The notes beneath the pieces are model-generated. The model saw only the letters and a list, made by a program, of their open reading frames with translations. It made no database searches and was not told the origin of the DNA. From contig NZ_CP111050.1 of the NCBI RefSeq assembly GCF_026250525.1, forward strand, positions 124,001-188,000: 64,000 nucleotides of DNA, in the 5' to 3' direction. Positions 18,316-28,600 of the stretch are shown piece by piece (positions within the stretch are counted from its first letter, which is position 1; each line of letters starts with the position of its first letter). Origin of the DNA: Chondrinema litorale. Lineage in GTDB: Bacteria; Bacteroidota; Bacteroidia; Cytophagales; Flammeovirgaceae. Made by a program: the position numbers and the translations under genes.

Positions 18316-18729
18316 GATTTTTTAATTTATATGGTTATTAATTGCTTATTTAAATGAAATTTTACTGCCAGAATTTACTCATCAAAAAAGGGAGTTATAA
18401 GGGCTCCTAAGGCTGTTTTTTTGGAGATTGATCTATATGGGAGAGAGATTTTTACACACTATTTTAAAGGTTGTGGAATTCCTTACTCAGTATTGAAAAT
18501 GACAATTTCAGTTTTGTGCTTTATTATTAGATTAGATTGTGGTTTTTACATCAATTTTCCTTAAAAATTCATTCATTTCTACTAATCCTCATCTTTAGAC
18601 ATTTTGTGGCATTGTTTTATAGAATGCAGCATTTATCTCTGTTTCATACAAAATTTAAGTTTGAACCACTTCTAACACCGCTGAATTTTTTAAGATAAGC
18701 ATATATTTTTTTGCATTAACAGAATCGAT
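18316..18729. other. 414-bp divergent intergenic region between poxB and the MgtC-like gene
   Basis: It must hold promoters for both divergent genes. On the plus strand TAAGTTTG at 18656-18663 fits the -7 consensus 67 bases before the MgtC-like start, but no TTTG -33 element is correctly spaced. A GGGAG...CTCC mini-hairpin near 18391-18410 precedes a T-run. Nothing else recognised. Confidence 0.5.
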
Positions 18730-19200
18730 ATGGATGAAATTTTTTCTAACTGGGAAAATCAACTTTTAATCTTACTGGATGTAACAATAGCTGTAATTTT
18801 ATGTGCAGCGATAGGCAAAGAGCGTGAAAAATCTGACAAGCCAGCAGGTTTGCGAACCAATATGATTGTAGGAGGAATTTCCTGCTTTTTTGTTTCAATA
18901 TGTAATAACATTAATAATTATATAGTTGAAAGCGGGCTCAACAACGATGTAGATGTAAACACCGATCCGATAAGGGTTTTGCAAGCTATTTTGGTAGGAG
19001 TGAGTTTTATTGGAGCGGGCACAGTTTTAAAAACAGATCAAGGAGACAATATTAAATACCTCACCACGGCAGCAACTATATTATTTTCTTCGGGAGTGGG
19101 TATTGCAGTTGCCATGCATGCTTACGTAGTCGCTGTTGGCTTAACCGGAATTATTTTACTTATCAATCTTTTAAACTCGATTGCTACTAAAGTAAAATGA
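18730..19200 (+). CDS. MgtC/SapB family membrane protein
   Basis: A 156-residue inner-membrane protein with four to five hydrophobic segments and the family signatures AIGKEREKSDKPAGLRTNMIVGG, shortened here to its core GLRTNMIVGG, then GVSFIGAGTVL and LTTAATILFSSGVGIAVAMH. MgtC/SapB proteins are linked to magnesium limitation and, in some pathogens, to control of ATP synthase. The short length, without the C-terminal ACT-like domain of enterobacterial MgtC, is typical of the SapB subgroup. It is monocistronic, with its own terminator. Confidence 0.88.
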   Translation: MDEIFSNWENQLLILLDVTIAVILCAAIGKEREKSDKPAGLRTNMIVGGISCFFVSICNNINNYIVESGLNNDVDVNTDPIRVLQAILVGVSFIGAGTVLKTDQGDNIKYLTTAATILFSSGVGIAVAMHAYVVAVGLTGIILLINLLNSIATKVK

Positions 19201-19689
19201 TGGTCTAACCATTAAAAAAAGCTGCCAAAGGTCGACAGCTTTTTTCCTTACTTAAATAATTCATACGGCTAGGTAAATAGTATTAAGTAATTACACAGAA
19301 TACTAATAATTGAATCATTTTGTAATCAGCTTTCAAGCCTAAAAAATAAGACTCTCCACGGGCTTACAAAGAATAAAATTAGTGCCAGTACTAGCCTATT
19401 TTGGTTATAAGCAGTATAAGAAAGGCAATTGATTTAGAATGATTTATAAATGGTGAATTTTTTTCACATAAGTGTAGAAATGTGTAAATAGAAATACACA
19501 ATATTTAGTAAGTACAAATGCTTAAGTTCCTTTTTTATCCGAAAACTTCATTTTTTACTTGCTTTTTAAGCTTTCGTTACGAGAGCAAAATATTGCGAAA
19601 AACTATCTGTAAAAATTAAAACTTTATGTGATATAAGTTACATTTAAACCCTAAGGTGTATCTTAGCTTTAAGTGTTAATTAATTGATT
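19201..19689. other. 489-bp region upstream of cydA
   Basis: After the MgtC-like terminator there is about 440 bp of AT-rich sequence without an ORF. It should contain the cydAB promoter and any redox-responsive sites. No TAnnTTTG element and no clear FNR/Crp-like palindrome was recognised by eye. Confidence 0.5.
19214..19245 (+). terminator. Rho-independent terminator
   Basis: AAAAAGCTG / CAGCTTTTT stem around an 11-base loop with a T-run, beginning 14 bases after the MgtC-like stop codon. Confidence 0.9.
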
Positions 19690-21066
19690 ATGGACGTAGA
19701 AATTCTAGCAAGATTCCAATTTGCCTTTACAGTTGCCTTCCATTATATATATCCACCTTTAAGTATTGGTTTGGGTTTAATTCTGGTAATATATGAAACA
19801 TTATATGTAAAAACCGGAAGGAAAGAATATGAGATTCTCACTAAATTTTGGATTAAAATATTCGCCTTAACCTTTGGTATCGGGGTGGTTACTGGTATCG
19901 TAATGGAGTTTGAGTTTGGCACCAACTGGGCAGTTTATTCGAGATACGTTGGCGATGTTTTTGGCAGTGCACTAGCTGCCGAAGGTATATTCGCATTTGC
20001 ATTAGAAAGTGGCTTTTTAGGTGTTTTATTATTTGGATGGAACAGGGTAAAACCTTGGGTACATCTTGTTTCTACAATAGGAGTATTTTGTGGTTCTATG
20101 TTTTCGGCAATATGGATTGTAGTAGCCAACAGTTGGCAACAAACTCCAGCCGGATTCCACATTGTAGGTGAGGGAATGAATGCCCGAGCCGAAATTACAG
20201 ACTTTTGGGCAATGGTTTTTAACCCGTCGAGTATGGATAGACTTAGCCACGTTTGGTTGGGTTCTTTTTTGTCTGGAGCTTTTCTGGTACTAAGTGTTCA
20301 TGCTTATTACATTCTCAAAAATAGGCATGTAGATATTTCGAAAAAAGCATTCAAAATTGCTTTGGTGGTAGCTACCATTTTCTCTCTGGGTCAGTTATTT
20401 ACAGGCCATAGATCGGCAGACGGCGTAGCGGTTAATCAGCCAGCAAAATTGGCAGCACTCGAAGGCCATTTCGAAAAAAGTGCTCCTGCTGATATGTATC
20501 TGTTTGGTTGGGTAGATAAAGAAACACAAGAAGTTTATGGTATAAAAATTCCGGGTGGTTTATCTTTTTTAATAGATTATGATTTTGATGCTCCAGTAAC
20601 AGGTTTAAATGCTTTTCCAGAAGATGAGCGACCTAGCCAGATTAATGCGGTATTCCAGTTTTACCATATTATGGTAGCCATAGGTATGGCATTAATTGGT
20701 CTTTCTTTATTAGGTGTATTTTTTCTATGGAGAAACAGCTTATTCGACAAAAAATGGTTGATGTGGATATTTGTATATGCTGCATTATTGCCACAAATCG
20801 CGAATCAGGTAGGTTGGTTTGCAGCCGAAATGGGCAGACAACCATGGGTAGTTTATGGTTTGCTAAGAACATCCAAAGCATTTTCTCAAACCGTTTCTGC
20901 TAATCAGATACTTTTCTCAATCATCCTGTTTTTCCTTGTGTATGCATTGCTGTTTGTATTATTTGTTTACTTGTTGAACAAGAAAATTCAGCATGGACCT
21001 TACGACAATTCAGAGGTAGACGACAGGCCATTGACTAAAGATATTTCAGATGTAATTACCAATTAA
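19690..21066 (+). CDS. cydA: Cytochrome bd ubiquinol oxidase subunit I
   Basis: A 458-residue multi-pass haem protein that oxidises quinol and reduces O2 without proton pumping, in the cytoplasmic membrane. Visible: RFQFAFTVAFHYIYPPLSIG with His18, matching the haem b595 ligand of E. coli CydA; the EFEFGTNWAVYSRYVGDVFG block; AAEGIFAFALESGFLGVLLF; SFLSGAFLVLSVHAYY with the second haem-ligand His; and MGRQPWVVYGLLRT near the C-terminus. The Q-loop is of the short type. The ATG at 19690 is preferred over a TTG six bases earlier because CydA proteins begin just before this helix. cydB follows after 21 bases. Confidence 0.95.
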   Translation: MDVEILARFQFAFTVAFHYIYPPLSIGLGLILVIYETLYVKTGRKEYEILTKFWIKIFALTFGIGVVTGIVMEFEFGTNWAVYSRYVGDVFGSALAAEGIFAFALESGFLGVLLFGWNRVKPWVHLVSTIGVFCGSMFSAIWIVVANSWQQTPAGFHIVGEGMNARAEITDFWAMVFNPSSMDRLSHVWLGSFLSGAFLVLSVHAYYILKNRHVDISKKAFKIALVVATIFSLGQLFTGHRSADGVAVNQPAKLAALEGHFEKSAPADMYLFGWVDKETQEVYGIKIPGGLSFLIDYDFDAPVTGLNAFPEDERPSQINAVFQFYHIMVAIGMALIGLSLLGVFFLWRNSLFDKKWLMWIFVYAALLPQIANQVGWFAAEMGRQPWVVYGLLRTSKAFSQTVSANQILFSIILFFLVYALLFVLFVYLLNKKIQHGPYDNSEVDDRPLTKDISDVITN

Positions 21067-21087
21067 AATTAATTTCAAGCTATTTAT

Positions 21088-22125
21088 ATGGAAACTTTAT
21101 TGGGTTTAGATTATCCTACATGGTGGTTTTTAGTTGTTGGGGGACTTTTCTCAGGTTATGCCATTCTCGATGGTTTTGATTTTGGAGCAGGAGCTTGGCA
21201 TTTGTTTTTTGAACAAGAGAAGCACCGGAGACTTGCTTTAAATGCAATTGGTCCTGTTTGGGATGGAAACGAAGTTTGGTTGGTAATTGGAGGTGGAGCT
21301 TTGTTTGCTGGTTTTCCAGTGTTGTATGCTTCTTTGTTTTCTGGTATGTATATTCCGTTTATGCTCTTTCTAATGTTTATCATTTTTAGAGCAATTTCTA
21401 TTGAGTTTAGAGGCAAAGAAGAAATGAAGTGGTGGAAAACCACTTGGGATATAAGCTATAGTGTTTCGAGTATTATGTTGGCATTTTTACTGGGTGTAGT
21501 ACTTGGCAATGTACTTCAAGGAATCGCCATTGGTGAAGATTTCTATTATGCTGGAACAGGCTTTTTTGAGTTCCTAAATATTTACTCAATAATGACAGGT
21601 GTTACCACATTAGCACTTTTTATGTCACATGGAGCCATCTATCTATTGCTTAAAACAGAAGGCAGATTATATGCTCAACTAAGGTTTTTGCTTAAAAAAG
21701 GAATGATCTTTTTTATGGTAAGTTTTGGTATTACAACCATGTATACACTCTTATATATCCCGCATCTTTCCGACGATTTTAAGAGTGATCCACTTTTGTT
21801 TATAGTACCGCTAATGGCTTTTTTAAGTATAGCTAATGTTCCCCGATTAGCCAGTAAGAAAAAATATCTATCTGCTTTCATTTTTTCATCCATTACCATA
21901 AGTTTGTTGCTCATTCTTGTTGCTATAGAACTGTACCCAACATTATTAATGTCTACAATTGATCAGGCTTACAACATCGATATTTACAATGCAGCAGCTT
22001 CTGAAAAATCTTTGGGAATTATGCTGACTATTGTAGCAATTGGCGCTCCGCTGGTAACTGGTTATACCATTTTTGTATACAGAACTTTCTGGGGAAAAGT
22101 AAAACTGGACGAATCCAGCTATTAG
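21088..22125 (+). CDS. cydB: Cytochrome bd ubiquinol oxidase subunit II
   Basis: A 345-residue partner of CydA with eight or so membrane helices. Signatures are LVVGGLFSGYAILDGFDFGAG at the start (key core GYAILDGFDFGAG), NAIGPVWDGNEVWLVIGGGA and MLAFLLGVVLGNVLQG. It is 21 bases downstream of cydA and clearly in the same operon. No small CydX subunit or cydCD exporter gene was found next to it. Confidence 0.95.
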   Translation: METLLGLDYPTWWFLVVGGLFSGYAILDGFDFGAGAWHLFFEQEKHRRLALNAIGPVWDGNEVWLVIGGGALFAGFPVLYASLFSGMYIPFMLFLMFIIFRAISIEFRGKEEMKWWKTTWDISYSVSSIMLAFLLGVVLGNVLQGIAIGEDFYYAGTGFFEFLNIYSIMTGVTTLALFMSHGAIYLLLKTEGRLYAQLRFLLKKGMIFFMVSFGITTMYTLLYIPHLSDDFKSDPLLFIVPLMAFLSIANVPRLASKKKYLSAFIFSSITISLLLILVAIELYPTLLMSTIDQAYNIDIYNAAASEKSLGIMLTIVAIGAPLVTGYTIFVYRTFWGKVKLDESSY

Positions 22126-22227
22126 TATTTATCACGAGTTGTGTTTGGTGAGTTGTATCTAGAAACGAACTTGAAGGGACAGTAATAGCATAGACTAATT
22201 TACTATTAACCTATTAAATTTTTGGAA

Positions 22228-23304
22228 ATGTTTAAGCGCATTTTAACAACAAACACCATTGCATTACTGGTAATAGCCAATATTTTTATTGGTTGTCAGT
22301 CAAAAAAAGAAGCAGACTCAGAAACAAAACAAGAAGAGAAAGAAGTTGCCAAGTCTGGTAACCCCTTGTTTGAAGGCTGGTATGCTGACCCTGAAGTAGC
22401 GATTTTTGGAGATACTTATTGGATTTACCCAACCTTTTCGGCTAAGTACGAAGATCAAATTTTTTTCGATGCTTTTTCTTCTAAAGATTTAGTAAACTGG
22501 GAAAAACACGAAAGTATTACAGATACTGCCACCATCTCATGGGCAGAAAGAGCTATGTGGGCACCCTGTGTGGTAGAAAAAGACGGAAAGTATTTTTTGT
22601 TTTTTGCAGCCAACGATATTCAGACAAAAGAAAGAGGTATGTACGATCCTAAAATTCATGGAAAAGGAATTGGTGGAATTGGTGTAGCAGTCTCTTCAAC
22701 GCCAAATGGCAAGTTTGAAGACTATCTGGGCGAACCACTTATTAATAAATTTTACAACGGGGCACAGCCTATAGATCAGGCAGTGTTTAAAGATACCGAT
22801 GGCCAATACTACATTATTTATGGTGGTTGGGGACACTGTAACATTGGTAAACTCAAAGACGATTTTACTGGTCTTATTCCATTTGATGAAGAGAATGTGG
22901 TAAAAGAAATTACGCCAGAAGGTTATGTAGAAGGTCCGGTAATGTTTATGCGAGATGGATGGTATTACCTTATGTGGTCAGAAGGTAACTGGACAGATGG
23001 TTCTTACAAAGTAGCTTATGGAAGATCAAAATCTGTTACTGGTCCATTTGATAAAATTAGTACTGTTTTACAGAGCGATCCAGATGTAGCAACAGGAGCA
23101 GGGCATCATTCGGTTTTAAATATTCCGGGTACAGATGACTGGTATGCTATTTACCATCGTAGACCAATACCAAACGAAGACAGAGACCACAGAGTAACCT
23201 GTATCGATAGAATGTATTTTGATGAAGATGGTTTAATTAAACCAATAAAAATTACTTTTGAAGGTGTAGATGCCAGAACTCTTTCAGAGACTACATCAAA
23301 CTAA
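22228..23304 (+). CDS. GH43-family glycoside hydrolase, lipoprotein
   Basis: A 358-residue five-bladed propeller glycosidase acting on arabinose-, xylose- or galactose-containing glycans. A signal with lipobox (ANIFIGC) anchors it. GH43 hallmarks: the N-terminal ADPEVAIFGDTYWIYPT with catalytic-base Asp54, then SWAERAMWAPCVVEKDGKYFLFF, QAVFKDTDGQYYIIYGG, and VEGPVMFMRDGWYYLMWSEG with Glu235 as probable acid, then GAGHHSVL. The ATG at 22228 is chosen over TTG at 22222. It has its own terminator and lies just upstream of the SusCD region, so it may or may not belong to that locus. Specificity cannot be read from the sequence. Confidence 0.87.
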   Translation: MFKRILTTNTIALLVIANIFIGCQSKKEADSETKQEEKEVAKSGNPLFEGWYADPEVAIFGDTYWIYPTFSAKYEDQIFFDAFSSKDLVNWEKHESITDTATISWAERAMWAPCVVEKDGKYFLFFAANDIQTKERGMYDPKIHGKGIGGIGVAVSSTPNGKFEDYLGEPLINKFYNGAQPIDQAVFKDTDGQYYIIYGGWGHCNIGKLKDDFTGLIPFDEENVVKEITPEGYVEGPVMFMRDGWYYLMWSEGNWTDGSYKVAYGRSKSVTGPFDKISTVLQSDPDVATGAGHHSVLNIPGTDDWYAIYHRRPIPNEDRDHRVTCIDRMYFDEDGLIKPIKITFEGVDARTLSETTSN

Positions 23305-23309
23305 ATATA

Positions 23310-23355
23310 TTTTGGTGGTTAATTTTAATGAAAGTTCATGGATTAACCACCAAAA
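23310..23355 (+). terminator. Long inverted repeat, probable terminator of the GH43 gene
   Basis: A perfect 14-bp stem, TTTTGGTGGTTAAT / ATTAACCACCAAAA, with an 18-base loop, five bases after the stop codon. No T-run follows, so it may rather protect the 3' end. Confidence 0.6.
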
Positions 23356-23686
23356 ACTACCCTCGGTGCTGTTATAATTATTTAAATTATAAAACATATC
23401 CAGTAAGACTTGGATACATTCTTTAAATAGGGATGAATGCTAAATTTAAAGAAACAGTGCTGCTTACTACCATTGCTATTTATACATTATAGCCAGTATT
23501 TGTTGAAGTTTCAGTTTGAAATGCTGTAGGCTAAAAATTAAATCTCTATAATAGACAAAATCTATAGAGGTATTTTCAGACATGATTTTCTTATATTAAG
23601 CTTAAATAAAATTTCATTATTTATGCTTTAATATAAAAATTTCTATTTTTGGAAATACTAGACTACAACCATTTCTTTCATTCTTA

Positions 23687-23700
23687 ATATTTTACCCTTC
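23687..23700 (+). repeat. Left arm of a 14-bp inverted repeat flanking the sigma factor gene
   Basis: ATATTTTACCCTTC lies 29 bases upstream of the sigma factor ATG. Its exact reverse complement is at 24465-24478. Locally it also forms a hairpin AATATTTT / AAAATATT (23686-23711). Confidence 0.8.
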
Positions 23701-23729
23701 AACAAAATATTGGACTGAAAGTAAAGAAG

Positions 23730-24401
23730 ATGAAAACTCTAAAAGTTGAAAAACTTAACACTCTTTCCGAAAAAGGTAAGATTGTAAGCACGTATAAGTC
23801 TATGAAAGATAGCGATGTGTGGCAACTTTTTCTGGATGGAAACGGCGAAGCCTTTAACCATATCTATTATAATTATTTCCCAATTCTATTCAATTACGGC
23901 CATCAGTTTTGCCAAGACAGAGCTTTGGTAAAAGATGCTGTACAAGAACTTTTTATCTACTTAAAAGAGAAAAGAAAGAAATTGGGGCAGACAAACAACA
24001 TTAAGTTTTACCTCTATAAATGTTTGCGTAGAAATATTTTAAAAGCTTTATCTAAAAATAAAAATATTGTCTACGTAGATAACCTACCCTCAACAGCAGA
24101 CTTTGAAATTAGCATTTCGCACGAAACCTTTATGATTCGCAATCAAAGTCAGATTGAGATTAAAAGGCGTCTAGAACAAGGTATAGAAAAGCTTACAAAG
24201 CGCCAGAAAGAAGCAATAATCTATTACTACTACGAAGGATTTAACTACGAGCAAATTGCCGAGTTAATGATGTTTTCTAAAGCTGAGTATGCAAGAAAAC
24301 TCGTGTACAGATCGCTAGATACACTCAAAAAATATGTACCAGAAACCTTAATTCTAACCTGGTTAGGCTCCGTATCTGTGCTCCAAAAGGGGATTTTCTA
24401 A
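23730..24401 (+). CDS. ECF-type RNA polymerase sigma factor
   Basis: A 223-residue sigma-70-family factor of the Bacteroidota SusC-associated ECF type. Region 2 is about residues 30-100 (FNHIYYNYFPILFNYGHQF, DAVQELFIYLKEKR) and region 4 about 150-205 (LTKRQKEAIIYYYYEGFNYE, QIAELMMFSKAEYARKLVYR). It directs RNA polymerase to promoters of the adjacent susC/susD genes when released by FecR. The fecR gene follows after 82 bases. The C-terminus has ~20 extra hydrophobic residues (LILTWLGSVSVL), slightly unusual for this group. Confidence 0.92.
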   Translation: MKTLKVEKLNTLSEKGKIVSTYKSMKDSDVWQLFLDGNGEAFNHIYYNYFPILFNYGHQFCQDRALVKDAVQELFIYLKEKRKKLGQTNNIKFYLYKCLRRNILKALSKNKNIVYVDNLPSTADFEISISHETFMIRNQSQIEIKRRLEQGIEKLTKRQKEAIIYYYYEGFNYEQIAELMMFSKAEYARKLVYRSLDTLKKYVPETLILTWLGSVSVLQKGIF

Positions 24402-24464
24402 AAATTTAAAAAAAAGTTGAAAATTTCTATACCCGTTTTGTCTTACACTGTCTTTCTATAAGTA

Positions 24465-24478
24465 GAAGGGTAAAATAT
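24465..24478 (-). repeat. Right arm of the 14-bp inverted repeat, just upstream of fecR
   Basis: GAAGGGTAAAATAT on the plus strand is the exact reverse complement of 23687-23700. It ends five bases before the fecR ATG and covers its ribosome-binding region. Confidence 0.8.
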
Positions 24479-24483
24479 CGTAA

Positions 24484-25536
24484 ATGAATTATAACAACTA
24501 CCAGGTTTCTGATTTTATAGCAGATGATTTTTTCATTAAATGGGTAAAATATCCCGATGCAGAAAGTGAATACTTCTGGCAAAACTGGTTAAAACAACAT
24601 CCAGAAAAGTTAGAAGAAGTTCAAAATGCTAGAGATCTTATCGTTTCTATAGGTTATCGAAATCAGTACCAACCAACAGAAGATGAATTTATCGAAGTTC
24701 TCGAAAATGTACATCGTAAGCAAAGCAAGTTTCAGCCAAAACGAAACTTCAGTATTGTTTACCAGGCATTGGGCAGAGCTGCTATAATAGTACTTTTACT
24801 TTCTGTGGGTTGGTATTATTATCAAGATAAAAAGGTAGAGAAAGTTGAAAAAACTGTACCTAATGAAATAACCTATATTACTAAATCTACTTCTAGAGGG
24901 CAGAATTCTACGTTGAATTTACCAGACGGAAGTTTGGTAAGGCTCAATGCCGAAAGCTCTCTTAAAATACCAGACAATTTCGGAAAAGAAAACAGGGAAG
25001 TATTCCTGAGTGGCGAAGCATTTTTTGAAGTGAATAGAGATACTCTTCGCCCATTTATTATTCACAGTGGCGATCTTTTAACCACTGTGCTTGGAACCTC
25101 TTTTAACATTACGTCTTATCCCGACGATCAGCTACAGCAAATAGCAGTAGTTACCGGGAGAGTTTCTGTAATGAATCTTGATACCAGCTCAAATAACTAT
25201 TCTAAAGAACCGGCTCTCTTGCTGCCAAAGCAGCTTTTAATCTATGATAAAGAGAGTAAGGTAAATCAAATTAAACACGACATCGATCTTGAAAATGTGG
25301 TTGCTTGGACCGACGGAGTACTCATTTATCAGAATGAGAATTTAAAAAAAATTCTGAAGGACCTTGAAAGATGGTATGGTGTGGAAATTACCGTAAGTCC
25401 AGCGGTGGATCAAACTGGGAAATACTCAGGTACTTTTGATAATAAGAACCTAGAAAATGTATTGATGGGACTCAGTTTTACATCCAGAAATTTCAAGTAT
25501 AGAATAAAAGACAAAAAAGTTTGGATTGAAAAATAG
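24484..25536 (+). CDS. FecR-family anti-sigma factor
   Basis: A 350-residue inner-membrane regulator. The N-terminal ~85 residues are cytoplasmic and bind the sigma factor (DDFFIKWVKYPDAESEYFWQ). A single membrane helix follows (AAIIVLLLSVGWYYY). The periplasmic FecR domain (~125-245) contains STLNLPDGSLVRLNAESSL and REVFLSGEAFFEV, and the C-terminal DUF4974-type domain (NLKKILKDLERWYGVEI) interacts with the STN domain of SusC. It transmits substrate occupancy of SusC to the sigma factor. It is co-directional with both partners. Confidence 0.94.
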   Translation: MNYNNYQVSDFIADDFFIKWVKYPDAESEYFWQNWLKQHPEKLEEVQNARDLIVSIGYRNQYQPTEDEFIEVLENVHRKQSKFQPKRNFSIVYQALGRAAIIVLLLSVGWYYYQDKKVEKVEKTVPNEITYITKSTSRGQNSTLNLPDGSLVRLNAESSLKIPDNFGKENREVFLSGEAFFEVNRDTLRPFIIHSGDLLTTVLGTSFNITSYPDDQLQQIAVVTGRVSVMNLDTSSNNYSKEPALLLPKQLLIYDKESKVNQIKHDIDLENVVAWTDGVLIYQNENLKKILKDLERWYGVEITVSPAVDQTGKYSGTFDNKNLENVLMGLSFTSRNFKYRIKDKKVWIEK

Positions 25537-25541
25537 AAAAA

Positions 25542-25605
25542 GCTGACTGGTTGGGGCCAGTCAGCCGATTTTGTTCATGAAGATAAAACCAGATTGGGGT
25601 CTGGT
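25542..25605 (+). promoter_or_regulatory. Twin hairpins with identical TTGGGG loops in the susC leader
   Basis: Hairpin 1 (25542-25565): GCTGACTGG / CCAGTCAGC, perfect 9-bp stem, loop TTGGGG. Hairpin 2 (25588-25605): ACCAGA / TCTGGT, perfect 6-bp stem, same loop TTGGGG. The stems differ while the loops match. They lie between the fecR stop and the susC start, 39-102 bases upstream of the susC ATG. Hairpin 1 is followed by a modest T-rich stretch and could act as an attenuator. Confidence 0.75.
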
Positions 25606-25643
25606 CCACTTGTAACATGTTTTACTCATAAACACTTAAATTT

Positions 25644-28600
25644 ATGATATTGAGATTTGTACGACAAATTTTAATTATGTCGAAGTACTTTTTTTGGGGA
25701 ATTTGCTTACAAACTTTGTTTGCAGGCTTCCTCATCGCCAACGACGGTAACGCTCAGACCAAGAAACTCACAGAAATTCAGTTTTCTTTTGAGGGTAGGT
25801 CTGAAGTGTCTTTACACAAAGCTTTCAAAATTATTGAACAGCACACCGATTTTAACTTTGCCTACAACCGCAGTGAGTTGGAAGTAGAAAAGAATGTAAC
25901 ACTACTTAAAAATACGAGCTTGTATCAGGTTTTAACCGATCTGGCAAAATCTGCTGATATTAAATTTAAGCGGATTAATAGCAGTATTTATGTGAGTAAA
26001 ATTGAAAGTAATACAGACACCAGTATTCTCGATCAAGAGTTTAGTCAGATTAAAATTACTGGTAAAGTAACTTCAGATGAAGATGGCGAGCCATTACCAG
26101 GTGTAAGTATCCTTATTAAAGGTAGTGCAGTAGGTACCACTTCAGATATTAATGGTAACTACAACATTACTGCGACTCAGGGAGATGTTTTGCAGTACAG
26201 CTACATCGGATACCAAACTACAGAGATAACTGTAGGAGCACAAACTACTGTAAATATTGCCTTGCTTACAGATCTTGAGCAATTAGAAGAAGTAGTTGTA
26301 GTAGGTTATGGTACTACTAAAAAATCTGATTTAACTGGTTCTATTGGAGTAGTAGAAGGCGATGAATTACTAAAAGCACCAGTTAACAATGCCCTACAAG
26401 GTTTATTAGGTAAAGTAGCAGGTGTAAACGTATTCCTAAACTCTGGTTCTCCAACAAGTAGCCCGCGTGTTTTAATTCGTGGTTTAGGTACGATTAACGC
26501 CAATTCTTCGCCATTATATGTAGTAGATGGTGTGGTAATGGAAGATATCCAATTCCTTAACCCGAATGATATCCAAAGTATGGAGGTATTAAAAGATGCT
26601 TCTTCTACAGCTATTTATGGTTCTCGTGGTGCTAACGGTGTAATCTTGGTAACTACAAAAGCTGGTTCTAAGCAAGAAGGTATTATCGTAGGTTACGATG
26701 GTTACGTGAGCTTTGGTCAGTTGAGAAAGAAAATGGACTTGCTAAATGCAGAAGAATGGTTAGAAGTTGTAAGAACTGGTATGGAAAATACACCTAAATA
26801 CAGACCAGATAGCAATCCTGTATTTACTACTGACGATCCTAACTTGTTCGACGAAAACGGTAATCCACTTTACGATACCGACTGGCAAGAAGAAGCTACC
26901 AGAACTTCTGTTACGCATAACCACCAACTTTCTATTCAGCAAAGAAGCGAGAAATCTTCTTACGGAGCATTCATCAACTATTCTAACATGCAAGGTATTA
27001 TGCTCAACAACTATTTAGAGCGTATGTATGGTAAAATTGCTTACGAAGGTAGACCAAAAGATTGGGTAACATTCGGTTTCAACATCCTTACAAACTTTAC
27101 AAAAGAAAACGAATTTGACGAAGGTGGTGGATACCAAATGCCACGTAGAACAATGATAGAGATGCCTCCGATATTCCCAGTAAAATTTCCTGATGGAACT
27201 TGGAGTAATAGCCATATGATTTCTGATGCTTATAACTTAGAAGGTATGGCTAACCCAGTACACGTTTTAGAAACACAAGATCGTTTGCGTGAGCGTACTC
27301 AAATTTTTGGTAATACTTACCTTGTTTTCCACTTGGCAGATGGTCTAGATTTAAGAACTCAGTTTGGATTCGACAAACACGATAGAGTATTTAAAAACTA
27401 TAGCCCAACCGATTTACTAAACATTTCACAGCCTTTAGGTTCTGCAAGTCAGTCTAACGATAGAGTACTTTACTGGCAACAAGAAACTTTCTTAAACTAT
27501 AATAAAGAATTCGGAACAGACCACCGTGTAAATGGTGTGCTAGGTCTTAGCTGGCAAGAGCGTACTCAAGAAGGATTTAGCGCAGGAGCACAAGGATTTG
27601 CCGATAATACTTTCCGTTTTTACAGCATGCAGTCTGCGAGCCAACCGGGAGCTCCAAGTTCTTATTTCGACAAATGGGCGCTTAACTCATACTTTGTAAG
27701 AGGTGGTTATACTTACCGCGATAAGTACATGATTACCTTAACTGGTAGAGTAGATGGTTCTTCTAGATTTGGTGCAGACAACAAATATGGTTTCTTCCCA
27801 TCTGTTGGTTTAGGTTGGACAGTTTCAGAAGAAGATTTCTTAGCTAATTCAGGTGTGATAGATCAACTAAAATTTAGATCTAGTGTTGGTATTACTGGTA
27901 ACACAGAAATTCCAATTTATCAGTCATTGGCTACTGTATCTTCAGGAACAGTTTTATTAGATGGTTCAAGAGCTACAGAAAGTTATGTAAACAGATTGTC
28001 TAACCCGAATCTTGGTTGGGAGAAAACAAAACAATTTGATGTTGGATTTAACTTAGCTTTATTCAACTACAGAGTAAGTCTTGAAATGGATTACTACTAC
28101 AAGCTTACTACTGACTTATTGTTAGATAGACCTTTACCGCAAACTACTGGTTTTGGTGGTGTAATGGATAACATTGGTTCAGTTTCTAACCGTGGTATTG
28201 AAGTAATGTTAACTACGCTGAATGTTGAAAAACCAGATTTTAGCTGGGAAACTACTTTGAACTTCAACTATAACCAAAACAGAATTGAAAAACTAGGTGA
28301 AAACAACGAAGATATTTTCCCTGGTCCATGGTGGGTATCTGGTAGCCAAACTATCTTAAGAGTAGGAGAGCCTTTATCTAGCTTCTGGGGATACGAAAGA
28401 TTAGGTATCTGGGGAACAGACGAAGCAGACGAAGCTGAAAAAGTAGGTCGCGTTCCGGGTGAAGCTAAAAGATCAACAGATCCAACAATTATTGGTAATG
28501 GTTTACCAAAATGGACTGGTAGTTTCATCAACAACTTTAGATACAAAAACTTTGATCTTTCTGTTGATTTACAATTTGTTTACGATGTAGATATCTTACA

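Larger units (their letters stand above)
23305..23729. other. 425-bp region upstream of the ECF sigma gene
   Basis: It contains the GH43 3' hairpin and a TATTTTTG element (23644-23651) fitting the -7 consensus 79 bases before the sigma factor start, though without a matching TTTG -33. Close to the start it holds one arm of the 14-bp inverted repeat described separately. No ORF. Confidence 0.5.

Noticed and set aside
28268..28546. 92-codon minus-strand ORF inside susC
   Set aside because: It is opposite to a well-supported SusC coding region and has no domain of its own.
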